NCBI GenBank assembly: GCA_045601245.1
Contig: JAZRZH010000025.1
Span: 1-30,439 of the forward strand
Direction: 5' to 3'
Length of the DNA: 30,439 nucleotides
From: Cacconaster sp045601245
GTDB taxonomy: Bacteria > Bacteroidota > Bacteroidia > Bacteroidales > UBA932
Made by a program: the position numbers and the translations under genes. Positions 15,611 to 24,244 of the stretch are shown here, in pieces. Under the pieces are notes generated by a model, which searched no databases, was not told the origin of the DNA, and was given only the letters and a program-made list of their open reading frames with translations. How positions within the stretch are numbered: position 1 is the first letter of the stretch; the number at the start of each line of letters is the position of its first letter.

Positions 15611-15641
15611 TTTGACCGGTTATGCAAATTGTATAAATTTG
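15611..15641 (+). promoter_or_regulatory. Promoter of the serine hydrolase/phosphoesterase fusion gene
   Basis: TTTG (15611-15614), a 19-bp spacer, then TAAATTTG (15634-15641) are a full match to the Bacteroidales -33/-7 consensus. The predicted transcript start, near 15645, gives a 19-base leader. Confidence 0.75.
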
Positions 15642-15663
15642 CGAAAATAAATGCTTTCCGTAT

Positions 15664-18600
15664 ATGAAACGAAGCCGGATGTTACTCCTCGCCGCAATGC
15701 TGCTATGCCACACTGCCGCGGCTCAGACTAATTCCAATCTCTATACTCACGTCGAGCGTACTCATCAGGAAGTGCTCGACAATCTTGATGCTTACTGCCG
15801 CCAGATACAGAATGACTGGAAATTGCCGGGGATGTACATCCAGGTGGGCAACGGCTACGAGACGATCTTCGCGAAAGCATATGGATACAGCGATCCCGAA
15901 ACAGGCGCACCTATTACAGACAAATCGATATTCCAGATCGCTTCGGTGACGAAGTCATTCACCACATATCTGCTCGCCACGCTTGTGGATGAGGGACTGA
16001 TCAGCTGGGATGACAAGGTCTGCGATATCCTTGATGATTTCAGGATGTACGACCCGTGGGTGACGGATAATATGCTGATCAAGGATGTTACCTGCCACCG
16101 GGCAGGCCTGGCCAATGAGGCCGGGACGCGGTTCCAGCGCCTCGGGTACAACCGTGATGACGTATATCACGCTATCGCCGCAATCAGACCGAATTATCCG
16201 TTCCGCGCCGGATACGAATACAACGACGTGATGTTCCAGATTGCAGCGCGCATCATTGTCAATGTGACTGGCAAATCCTACGAACAGAATCTCCAGGAGC
16301 GCATATTCGACCCGCTCGGAATGAGCGGGACGATCCTCCTTGGCCCGGATTACACCAAGGCCGTGAAGGAGGGGCGTGCAGCCCGTCCGTACCGCTTCGG
16401 CCGCAGCGCGGATACGATGGCGCTGAGCCGTGTGCCGGATGATTATCTCACATATAAAACATATTCGACCGGCGGTCCGCAAGGCGGCATCTGCTGCCCG
16501 CCGGGTGACCTTATGAAATGGGCACAGTTCCATCTCAACGGCGGCGTTGCCGGTGGAAAGCGCCTTATCTCCAAGGAGCAGATGGACTTCCTCCACACCG
16601 CGATGAATATCATCTGGCAGAACGAAACAGGTATCAAGTCCTATGCGCACGGATGGTTTGTGGAGCAGAGCCGCAAGGCGAAGATCATTTTCCACACCGG
16701 AACCAATGCCGGCATCATTGCGCTCTGCGCCTTCATTCCTGACCATAATCTGACATTCACGCTTCAGGCTACAGGCAGCATCGGCCCCGAGCCGCGCTTC
16801 GCGATAATGTACCGTCTCGTTGACCTTGTGCTCGGTCTTGAGGATTATGATTATGATGCTGATTATCTTGCCCGGTGGTACGCCGGGGCTGCTGCGGCAT
16901 ATCAGGATGAGCTGCGCCATCGGAGCGATCCGGACTGGTTCAAGCCGGCTCCGGCATCTGAACTGCTGGTCGGGAAATACCGCGGCCAGGATGTCTTCGG
17001 CGATATGCAAGTTGTGGGGCGCAACGGACGCATTTGGCTCAAGGTGCTGAAAAACAATGCCGAATATCCGCTGAAGCACGTCAACGGCAAGCGGTTTCTT
17101 ATCGAAGCATCAGCCGAAATGTATGCCGAATTTGAATTCGGGAAAGGGGAGGACAATAAGGCTACCGCCCTCAACATCGACTTTATGCGCAACGAACATC
17201 TGGATCCGTGGGTCCGCAGCGAGGTGACTGTCATCGGCCGCATTACTGACAGGTCCACGGGCCGCGGAATCGCCGGGGTTCCTGTGACGGACGGATACTC
17301 ATATGTCAGGACGGATTCCTTGGGAAGATACAGCATCACGCCGGACAGCAGGGCGCAGAAGATATATTATACCACTCCGGCGGCATATGAGGTTGCTCTC
17401 GATGAGCAGAGCCATCTGCCGGCATTCTACAGCGCGAAGGATATCAGTGACAAGCGCAGGCAGAGGATCGATTTCAAGCTGACTCCGCTCAAGGATGGCC
17501 CGGAGAAGGATTTTACGCTTGTAATGATCGGGGATCCCCAGTGTACAATGAGTAATACTGTGGCGCGCTATAGCGCGGAGACGGTTGAGGACATCAAGGC
17601 CACGGCCGCATCCTGCGGCAGCCCTGTCTATGCGGTGACGCTCGGAGATGTTACCTATGACAGTGCCGGAATCTGGGACGAGATGGCCGCTTCGATGTCC
17701 AATGTCTCTGTCAACGGCAGGTATCTGCCTTTCTTCCAGTGTATGGGCAACCACGACCACAACTCGCTCGTCGAGGATACGGACAATGATGCTGACGATG
17801 ACTACAGGGCGCACGGTCTCTTCGTGAAGACCTTTGGCCCGTCCGACTATTCGTTCGACAGGGGAGATGCCCATATCGTCGTGATGGATGACATTATGGT
17901 CACTGGCAAGCACGGGAGTTCCAAGCCCAACAAGTTCACCTGGTCATATTCGGGCGGCTTCTCACCGGAACAGTTGGAGTGGCTGCGCCAGGACCTTGCG
18001 TGTGTGGACCATCCCGAGGACAAACTGCTGATTTTCTGCGTGCATATTCCGTTCCGCGGGGCCGATGCCAAAAATGACAGGCTCCACAAGGAAGTGGTGT
18101 CAATGATGAAGACATTCAGGGAGTGCCACATTATGGCCGGACATTCACACCTTCAGGAAAACTATATCCACAAGGCGAAGACCGTCTCCGGATCTGCGAT
18201 ATACGAGCACATCCACGGCACTGCCTGTGGCGCCTGGTGGGCATCCAACAGTTGCCTCTGCGGCACTCCGTGCGGGTACAATGTCTATTCGATAAGCGGA
18301 GCGAATGTCCGCGACTGGCGCTTCAAGGGGACGGGACGCGACAAGGATTATCAGTTCCGCGTCTATGACGGCTCGCAAATCTACACCGGCAAGGCCGGTC
18401 TGGAATTCAACTGGTATGATCCGGCGCAGAAGCACGGTGATGCTCTCACGAAGGGATTCCCGGAGGCGAAGGGAGCACTGGTGGCCGAGGTCTTTGACAA
18501 TGATTCGGAGAACTGGCGCGTCGAACTCTGGGTCAACGATGAGAAGGCTGCGGATTTCATCCGAAAGGAAGCCAAGGTGTCCAATGCGGCGCTGGCTTCA

Positions 18601-18843
18601 TTCTGGCAGAATGAACAGGGACGCACCGGCAGGCACTGGCGCGGCTCTGAGACGAAACGCTACTGGTATTGTCCGCTGCCTGAAGATATTACAATGGAGG
18701 ATATCCGCCGTCACGACCAGCTGACGGGCAACGCCTGCGGAGTCAACTGGGAGGTCCGTGCCATCTTCACGGTTCCGACCGATCCGTCGGTCAGCCATAC
18801 ATATACGGTCGCGAAACTGACAACTGATTATTCGGAGTTTTAG
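15664..18843 (+). CDS. Secreted fusion: class C beta-lactamase-type serine hydrolase + metallophosphoesterase
   Basis: A 1059-residue exported protein (signal peptide MKRSRMLLLAAMLLCHTAAAQ). Residues ~30-400 are a penicillin-binding/beta-lactamase-type serine hydrolase: catalytic SVTK (S94, K97), a YEYND segment (184-188) in the Tyr-Asn motif position, and HTG at 344-346 replacing KTG. After a spacer of ~420-510, a small carboxypeptidase-regulatory-like beta domain (GRITDRSTGRGIAGVPV) leads into a calcineurin-type phosphoesterase with D624 (GDPQ), D662 (GDVT), N696-H697 (GNHDH), HIPFRG and GHSH (827-829), then a C-terminal metallophosphoesterase-associated region. Both active sites look intact. 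The two enzymes are normally separate proteins. A cell-wall or wall-polymer substrate is an attractive inference but not shown. Confidence 0.88.
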   Translation: MKRSRMLLLAAMLLCHTAAAQTNSNLYTHVERTHQEVLDNLDAYCRQIQNDWKLPGMYIQVGNGYETIFAKAYGYSDPETGAPITDKSIFQIASVTKSFTTYLLATLVDEGLISWDDKVCDILDDFRMYDPWVTDNMLIKDVTCHRAGLANEAGTRFQRLGYNRDDVYHAIAAIRPNYPFRAGYEYNDVMFQIAARIIVNVTGKSYEQNLQERIFDPLGMSGTILLGPDYTKAVKEGRAARPYRFGRSADTMALSRVPDDYLTYKTYSTGGPQGGICCPPGDLMKWAQFHLNGGVAGGKRLISKEQMDFLHTAMNIIWQNETGIKSYAHGWFVEQSRKAKIIFHTGTNAGIIALCAFIPDHNLTFTLQATGSIGPEPRFAIMYRLVDLVLGLEDYDYDADYLARWYAGAAAAYQDELRHRSDPDWFKPAPASELLVGKYRGQDVFGDMQVVGRNGRIWLKVLKNNAEYPLKHVNGKRFLIEASAEMYAEFEFGKGEDNKATALNIDFMRNEHLDPWVRSEVTVIGRITDRSTGRGIAGVPVTDGYSYVRTDSLGRYSITPDSRAQKIYYTTPAAYEVALDEQSHLPAFYSAKDISDKRRQRIDFKLTPLKDGPEKDFTLVMIGDPQCTMSNTVARYSAETVEDIKATAASCGSPVYAVTLGDVTYDSAGIWDEMAASMSNVSVNGRYLPFFQCMGNHDHNSLVEDTDNDADDDYRAHGLFVKTFGPSDYSFDRGDAHIVVMDDIMVTGKHGSSKPNKFTWSYSGGFSPEQLEWLRQDLACVDHPEDKLLIFCVHIPFRGADAKNDRLHKEVVSMMKTFRECHIMAGHSHLQENYIHKAKTVSGSAIYEHIHGTACGAWWASNSCLCGTPCGYNVYSISGANVRDWRFKGTGRDKDYQFRVYDGSQIYTGKAGLEFNWYDPAQKHGDALTKGFPEAKGALVAEVFDNDSENWRVELWVNDEKAADFIRKEAKVSNAALASFWQNEQGRTGRHWRGSETKRYWYCPLPEDITMEDIRRHDQLTGNACGVNWEVRAIFTVPTDPSVSHTYTVAKLTTDYSEF

Positions 18844-18903
18844 AGCCTGTCCGTATTGCCATCAATTCGACTGCGACTGGAAAACTTCTTCTTGCTTCTG
18901 CTC

Positions 18904-20808
18904 CTATTTCTTTATGGCTTCCGCATTGCTCGGAAGTTTGCTTGAATCGTACTTGGTATTGACAAAATTCAGGGTGGCGGTCGTTCCGGCAGGGACAGTC
19001 GTCATATCCTTGGACTGCTTGATGAATCCGTTGGACTGCGGCGTTTCGGTCGGTTTGTAGGTCCAGCTCCAGTCCGTGTGCTCGGTGACGTTATAGGTTG
19101 CAGCGGGATTCAGGAAATAAACCTTGTGTGAGACTGCCGTGCCTGTATCGTCAGCGCCCGTCAGGACAATCCTGTTGACTTTGACGGCGGCTGTCTCACT
19201 TCCGAGCGGAGCCCTCTCGATTTCGAAAATGGCGCTTTCGCCCGTGAGAAGACCGCTCTTGGTGATGATAAGTTCGACGAACTCAGGGGCGGCGGGTGGC
19301 GCGGCAAGGGCGTATTGGTTGCCATCTTTGGTAAAGGCGGGGGCCTTGTCGTCAGCGTAGATATCGCTCAGCTTGTCATCAAGGGATGTAGGGATGAAGT
19401 TGAACGGAATCTTGATGATCAGCTCCTTGCCGTGGACTGTCGAACCGTCCTGGCCGCACCAGTTCTCGGTATAGTCGAAGCCCTCTGTCGTTATTTCGTT
19501 TGAGCTGACATTAATGGTAAGACCGGTCAACTCTGTCTGTGTGCCGAAGGAGAAATCTCCTCCGCTGACTCCAGTGCAGTTGGCGGTGTAGGCTTTGATG
19601 TCAGAAGCACCGCTCGGCAGGTCGATCTGCAGGGTGGAGGAAATCTCGCACTGCACCTCGGAATCAGTACCGAATTCCAGCATCTGCGAATCAAGGTTGC
19701 TGGCAATCATTGCAAAGATATCTCCAAGGTCGGAACCGTTGGCTGTTTCAAGGTAATAATCAGATGACGTCTTCGTATCGCCAAGATACTCAAACCAGTC
19801 ATGACCTGCGGCATATTGAATTTGAATAGTCGGATAGTCAGATGAGACATAGTCCATTATTGTCCTGGCCCAGTCACTCATACCTGCGGTCAGACCAATA
19901 CTGTAAACCGTCCCTCCCAGAGATTTTATGGCATAGCCTGCATTGACGGCATTCATCTCTTCATCGCTGTTATTGGCATCGCCGTCCGTGAACAGGATCA
20001 CATACTGTTCCCTGTCGCTAAGTTCGGTGCTGCTGAGACCTTCAATTATACCCTGTGCCGCCATCATTCCTTTGCCGGTGGCCGTACCACTGCCGAAATT
20101 CAGTCCGCTGATATAGCTTTTCAAGGTACCGGCACCGCTGTACACGTCAATCAAGCCGCCGCCATCGTGGGCGCTGCCATCGAAAGGTACGACGGCAATT
20201 CGGTTGTCGATGGTTGAGGAGGACTTGCCATAGATGATATCCACGAAATGCGCTGCACCATCCTTCATTACATCCAATCGTGTCTTTTTGCCCTGGGTGT
20301 ACAGGACTCCTGTCCAAATAACATCCTTGTCATCTGTAACTGCATCCGGCATTGTTGTTGTGGGGTCTCCGGTTCCCTTCAGATAGAGATAGCTTGAGCC
20401 TCCGTCTGGCGTGAATCGAAGAAAAAAATTCTTTTTGGATGGGCTATATTTTTCAACCTTATAGTATTCACCATTATAAAGGTAGTATCTATTGTCGGGA
20501 AAATCTTTATACTTGTACCCAGTTGAAGACTGTGGAATATACTTGGGAATATCAACCTCGCCATCCATTGAACTGGATATGTCCAGCACAAGGACTATGT
20601 CAAGAGGTTTGACAGTGGCATCAGGGTCCACGATGTCTTTCTCGACGAACGATTCGATGGCGACGGTACCGGTCATTGTCTCGTAGTTGAATGACTCAAC
20701 GTAGGTTCTGACATGCACCTTGTCGATGCCAGGGGTCTGTGAAAATGCGTTCAGCGACGCTGTCAGCAGCACGGCGGCTGCAGATACTATTCTATGGAGT
20801 GATTTCAT
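18904..20808 (-). CDS. Von Willebrand factor A domain surface protein
   Basis: A 634-residue exported protein (signal peptide ending NAFSQ). An intact MIDAS DISSS (D76, S78, S80) and later YVILFTDGDAN mark a metal-binding VWA domain spanning about 68-370, interrupted by an insertion near 90-170. The C-terminal ~180 residues resemble Cna-B/SpaA-like beta-sandwiches (ELIITKSGLLTGESAIFEIE, YNVTEHTDWSWTY, TATLNFVNTKYD), usual in pilin-like proteins. There is no obvious T9SS or sortase tail; it ends NAEAIKK. It lies 34 bases after the fimbrillin-like lipoprotein gene, so they form an operon. By analogy with VWA proteins of fimbriae (for example Mfa5 of Porphyromonas) it may be a tip adhesin; this is inference. 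Confidence 0.85.
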   Translation of the reverse strand: MKSLHRIVSAAAVLLTASLNAFSQTPGIDKVHVRTYVESFNYETMTGTVAIESFVEKDIVDPDATVKPLDIVLVLDISSSMDGEVDIPKYIPQSSTGYKYKDFPDNRYYLYNGEYYKVEKYSPSKKNFFLRFTPDGGSSYLYLKGTGDPTTTMPDAVTDDKDVIWTGVLYTQGKKTRLDVMKDGAAHFVDIIYGKSSSTIDNRIAVVPFDGSAHDGGGLIDVYSGAGTLKSYISGLNFGSGTATGKGMMAAQGIIEGLSSTELSDREQYVILFTDGDANNSDEEMNAVNAGYAIKSLGGTVYSIGLTAGMSDWARTIMDYVSSDYPTIQIQYAAGHDWFEYLGDTKTSSDYYLETANGSDLGDIFAMIASNLDSQMLEFGTDSEVQCEISSTLQIDLPSGASDIKAYTANCTGVSGGDFSFGTQTELTGLTINVSSNEITTEGFDYTENWCGQDGSTVHGKELIIKIPFNFIPTSLDDKLSDIYADDKAPAFTKDGNQYALAAPPAAPEFVELIITKSGLLTGESAIFEIERAPLGSETAAVKVNRIVLTGADDTGTAVSHKVYFLNPAATYNVTEHTDWSWTYKPTETPQSNGFIKQSKDMTTVPAGTTATLNFVNTKYDSSKLPSNAEAIKK

Positions 20809-20842
20809 TTCTGTTTCAATTCTATTCCGATTCTGTCCGACA

Positions 20843-22381
20843 TTAATTGCTTACGGTGGCCGCTCCGGCCCAGTTGGTCTCGCTTCCGGCAGCGACGGCC
20901 TGGCCGACGACGGTCAGTTTCAGCGATGTCCCGGCAGGGTGCGTGGCGCTGCTGTTCGCTGAATATCCGGCAAACAGCGGCACCTCCACGCCCGGATCTA
21001 CAGGCTTGGAGTAGTACCAGTATCCGTCAGAGGTGTTCAGTACCCAATGGCCGCCGGCTCCGGTGATGCTGTCGTCGGTGGTGTTGTGGAGAGTGGTGAA
21101 CGTGATGTCCGAGGTCGGGCATTCGGAAACAGGATAGAGCGAGCCGGATAAATTCATACACCAGTTTCCCACGATGGCGACTCTGAGGAATGCCTTCGCA
21201 CTTCCTGTGTTTTTTACATTGACGGTCGGAGAGGTCCCGGTGAACGCGAGGTCAACTGATCCGCAGGTCAGCCTATAGGTGTAGTATTTGCCAGCATCCC
21301 ACGGCGTAGCGTGGTTCAGGCTTGCTGTAAGGGTCTTATCCGTTCCGGAAGCATTAGTAAAAGTAAGTTCAACGGTTATATCTTTGCCTTGAACATCCTG
21401 CGGGATCAGGAAGAGGAACTTGCTGCTGCTCATAGGCATCAGGGCATTGGCGATGCCGTCTGCAGTCTCTGTGAAATCAGTCGAGGCCAGAGCAACGGTG
21501 AAGTCGGCTTTGTTGGAAGTACCGGTCTTCGGTGTCCAATCGAATGACAGCGGGAATGGATTGTCGGTAGTGGCGGTTCCGACAGTGATTTCGCAGTCGG
21601 CATAGTTCACGACTCCCTTGAATACGATGCTCTTGATAGTGAGTCCGTTTCTCTTGAGACCAGAAACGTCGAAACGCACGGCGGCAAGGGCGTGATAGAA
21701 TTTGATGTCCATTGCATCCTTTGACCCCGATTTGTAGGTGCCAGAGCCTTCGGTGATATTCCCCTTGCTGTCGAATTTTCTCTTCTCCCGGTTGAAGGCA
21801 TATATCAAGTCCTGCGTGCCATTGTTGGTGTACGAAAATGTTGCCTTGTTGTCGGTGGGATCATCATCGACAGGGTCCGGTCCCGGCGCTGGTGATAGAA
21901 ATCCTGACCAACTCCAGAAGGTCATTCCGATGTCATTTATCCAAGTGGGGCTGTTCGCTATTGACCATGCACCAGTACCGCTGTCCTTTGTGACCACCTT
22001 GGCTTCGAAATACTTCGAATTGGCCGAATAGTCTGTATTCGTTGCATTGTCATGCCAATCGGCGTTGCCATAGGCTGTCATCCAGAACTTTGATATGCCG
22101 GTGGTCGTAATTATCGATCCCCTGGTATCAGCTCCCCAGCCCTCCGGACAGGAGTCCGAGACATATCCGTCAATCTTGAGCACCTGATCTCCGATGCTGT
22201 CGACGACAAAGGAGTCGAAAAGTTCACCGTCTCCGGACTCTGATCGGGTCATAACGTAATTACACCCGGATACGTTCACGCCGATAGTTTTTTTATCGCC
22301 TCTACCGGCTTGCCGGAATGGCTCTTTGGTACAGGATGTTACCGCAGTAGCAATGACCAATAAGAATACTAATCTTTTCAT
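20843..22381 (-). CDS. Fimbrillin-like lipoprotein with TasA/camelysin-like C-terminus
   Basis: A 512-residue lipoprotein with a lipobox VTSC (MKRLVFLLVIATAVTSC). The N-terminal two thirds have fimbrillin (FimA/Mfa1-type) features: TRSESGDG, ISKFWMTAYGN, DIKFYHALAAVRFDVSG, IKSIVFKGVVNYADCEI, FLFLIPQDVQGKDITVEL, KYYTYRL. The last ~130 residues read FLRVAIVGNW...GHWVLNTSDGYWYYSKPVDPG, a pattern like SipW-dependent/TasA fibre proteins (W...DGYYYY...pG). It heads a two-gene leftward operon with the VWA protein. Probably a surface fibre or anchor subunit. Confidence 0.82.
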   Translation of the reverse strand: MKRLVFLLVIATAVTSCTKEPFRQAGRGDKKTIGVNVSGCNYVMTRSESGDGELFDSFVVDSIGDQVLKIDGYVSDSCPEGWGADTRGSIITTTGISKFWMTAYGNADWHDNATNTDYSANSKYFEAKVVTKDSGTGAWSIANSPTWINDIGMTFWSWSGFLSPAPGPDPVDDDPTDNKATFSYTNNGTQDLIYAFNREKRKFDSKGNITEGSGTYKSGSKDAMDIKFYHALAAVRFDVSGLKRNGLTIKSIVFKGVVNYADCEITVGTATTDNPFPLSFDWTPKTGTSNKADFTVALASTDFTETADGIANALMPMSSSKFLFLIPQDVQGKDITVELTFTNASGTDKTLTASLNHATPWDAGKYYTYRLTCGSVDLAFTGTSPTVNVKNTGSAKAFLRVAIVGNWCMNLSGSLYPVSECPTSDITFTTLHNTTDDSITGAGGHWVLNTSDGYWYYSKPVDPGVEVPLFAGYSANSSATHPAGTSLKLTVVGQAVAAGSETNWAGAATVSN

Positions 22382-22404
22382 ACTCGCCTAAAAATTTCAG
22401 GTTG

Positions 22405-22412
22405 CAAAATTA
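22405..22412 (-). promoter_or_regulatory. -7 box for the fimbrillin-VWA operon
   Basis: On the minus strand 22412-22405 reads TAATTTTG, an exact TAnnTTTG match about 24 bases before the ATG. No convincing -33 box is seen in the expected place. Confidence 0.55.
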
Positions 22413-22550
22413 ATACGAATATGCTAAAATTAGTCATAATATGTAATGTAATATTTGATATTTGCTATAGATATGAAAGTAATAGAGTCTGTTTCTTATC
22501 ACTTATTAATTTGAAGTTCTGCTCTTTACGGTTGCCTTGGAAGGCGGCGG

Positions 22551-22578
22551 GCAGGATGTCGAATCCGTCCTGCTTTTT
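22551..22578 (+). terminator. Hairpin plus T-run
   Basis: GCAGGA (22551-22556) pairs with TCCTGC (22568-22573) and is followed by TTTTT (22574-22578). This is a rho-independent terminator in the plus direction, but no plus-strand gene is seen just upstream. It may end an unseen small RNA or be what remains of a lost gene. Confidence 0.5.
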
Positions 22579-22620
22579 GTTCAGGTGACCTCAGAATGTC
22601 CATTAGCCAAAAAAAAGAAT

Positions 22621-22740
22621 AGCGCCATCAGGCGCTAGCGAAGTCGCGAGTGGGTTCACAGCGGGCATTTTGATGCCCGCGGCCCGAGCAGCAGGGCTTC
22701 AGCCCGCCGGCAAGGGATGAGGGGCTGCGGCCCCCGGATT
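22621..22740. repeat. GC-rich cluster of four hairpins
   Basis: AGCGCC-atca-GGCGCT (22621-22636), GCGGGCAT-tttg-ATGCCCGC (22661-22680), GGGCT-tc-AGCCC (22694-22705) and GGGGC-tgcg-GCCCC (22721-22734) follow one another within 114 bp. No coding sense. It looks like an interspersed structured repeat or an RNA. Confidence 0.55.
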
Positions 22741-22742
22741 TA

Positions 22743-22798
22743 CATCTCCACATAAAAAGGGAACTCGCAGCTGCGAGTTCCCTTTTTATGTGGAGATG
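22743..22798. repeat. 56-bp perfect palindrome
   Basis: The 28 bases at 22743-22770 are exactly complementary to 22771-22798 with no spacer; the centre is CGCAGCTGCG. An AAAAAGGGAACTCG arm and its complement CGAGTTCCCTTTTT would make a terminator in both directions. It lies 158 bp upstream of the integrase start, near the probable end of the mobile element. Confidence 0.85.
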
Positions 22799-22867
22799 GG
22801 CGAACTATCACCCTTTCACATCTTTGTATAAAATATTGCTATATATCAATTGGTTACGCGATTGATA

Positions 22868-22898
22868 TTGTTAGGTTTATTAAATTTATATATCTTTG
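22868..22898 (+). promoter_or_regulatory. Probable integrase promoter
   Basis: TTG (22868-22870), a 20-bp spacer, then TATCTTTG (22891-22898) fit the Bacteroidales pattern. Confidence 0.5.
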
Positions 22899-22906
22899 AT
22901 AAAAAG

Positions 22907-22922
22907 AATTTGGGCCCAAATT
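22907..22922. promoter_or_regulatory. Palindromic operator between integrase promoter and start
   Basis: AATTTGGGCCCAAATT is a perfect 16-bp palindrome, and a second TTTGGGCC follows at once (22921-22928). Placed just after the -7 box, it could be a repressor or recombinase-binding site. Confidence 0.5.
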
Positions 22923-22956
22923 TGGGCCTAAAAATAATCTCAGATATCAAAGAGCT

Positions 22957-24243
22957 ATGATAATTCGCCGTAACATTCAGTTCGCCCTGAAATCGCGTTC
23001 ATACAAAGGTAAGCAAATATCTCAGAATTTGGCCATCAGAATGAGGGTAACGTACAACTCTCAAAGGCTTGAAATTCTTACCGGATTTCTTGTTGACGCT
23101 GACAAGTGGGATGAAGGGCAGCAGCGTGTAAGAAAGAATACCTTTGGGAAGAACAATGTCCCAGCTTCTACAATTAATGCCTACCTGAATAAAGCATCTT
23201 ATGAAATAGAAGAAGCATTCAAGGAGTTTGAATTGCTCGAAAGATACCCAACAAAAGCTGAACTTGAAGAAGCATTCAATTCCAGGATGCTTGACAAGGC
23301 AGTGAAATCGGTTCGAAAAGTAAAAACCAAATTTTGGGATGCTTTCAGTCTGTTCATTAGTTCAGAATCATCGAAGAACTCCTGGCAGTATAGCACGATA
23401 CAGAAGTTCAACACCCTTGGAGAACATATAAAGAATTGGAAAGTACAACCGCGATTTGAAGACTTCTCAGAAAAGGGGCTTACTGCTTTTCTTACATTCC
23501 TACGCGAAAAAGAGAACTTGTCGAACGAGACTATTGTAAAGCAATTTGCCAACCTGAAATGGTTCCTCAGATGGGCACTACGCAATAATTATCATAAGTC
23601 ATCAGTCTTCGAGAACTACAAACCAAAGCTCGCTACAACAAAAAAGAAGATCATCTTTCTCACCATCGATGAGATTCGAAAGCTTAAAGCCTGTGAACTT
23701 CCAGAAAACAAAGCCTATCTTGAACGCGTCCGGGATGTTTTCATCTTCTGTTGCTTCACCGGCTTGCGCCACTCGGATGTCTATAATCTACGTCGAAGCG
23801 ATGTAAAGGACGATCATATCGAGATTACGACCATAAAAACTGCAGACACTCTCAGCATAGATTTCAATGACGAGGCAAGAAGGATACTGGACAAGTATAA
23901 AGATTGCGAGTTCCCTGACAACAAAGCCCTTCCTGTCATTAGCAATCAAAAGATGAATGATTATCTTAAAGAACTATGTAAACTGGTTGGATTTGATGAG
24001 AAGATACATTTGACAAAATATCGCGGTAGCGAGAGAATAGATATGGTTTACCACAAGTATGAACTTATTGGGACACATCAGGGCCGAAAGTCGTTTATCT
24101 GCAACGCCCTTGCTGCAGGAATCCCGGTGAATGTCGTGATGAAGTGGACAGGCCACAATGACTATAAAGCCATAAAACCGTACATCGAGGTTGCGGATAC
24201 AATAAAGGCTAAGGAAATGAACAAGATGAATAATTTGCTGTAA
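22957..24243 (+). CDS. int: Tyrosine recombinase/integrase
   Basis: A 428-residue integrase of the Bacteroidales mobile-element type. Residues ~1-95 form the arm-DNA-binding domain, ~105-215 the SAM-like core-binding domain, and ~220-428 the catalytic domain. The catalytic set is complete: Arg271 (TGLRHSD), His374 and Arg377 (HQGR), His400 (TGHNDYK) and Tyr409 (KPYIEV). The enzyme should cut and join att sites, inserting and excising the element. The next gene starts one base after the stop. Base composition drops in GC here relative to the DNA before 22,400, as expected for acquired DNA. Confidence 0.95.
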   Translation: MIIRRNIQFALKSRSYKGKQISQNLAIRMRVTYNSQRLEILTGFLVDADKWDEGQQRVRKNTFGKNNVPASTINAYLNKASYEIEEAFKEFELLERYPTKAELEEAFNSRMLDKAVKSVRKVKTKFWDAFSLFISSESSKNSWQYSTIQKFNTLGEHIKNWKVQPRFEDFSEKGLTAFLTFLREKENLSNETIVKQFANLKWFLRWALRNNYHKSSVFENYKPKLATTKKKIIFLTIDEIRKLKACELPENKAYLERVRDVFIFCCFTGLRHSDVYNLRRSDVKDDHIEITTIKTADTLSIDFNDEARRILDKYKDCEFPDNKALPVISNQKMNDYLKELCKLVGFDEKIHLTKYRGSERIDMVYHKYELIGTHQGRKSFICNALAAGIPVNVVMKWTGHNDYKAIKPYIEVADTIKAKEMNKMNNLL

Positions 24244-24244
24244 T

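Noticed and set aside
15955..17079. Long minus-strand frame of 374 codons inside the fusion gene
   Set aside because: It is antisense to intact serine-hydrolase motifs; a GC-rich coding shadow.
22501..22956. tRNA gene as integration target
   Set aside because: No cloverleaf or T-arm GTTCRA signature could be made to fit; the stems here are simple hairpins.
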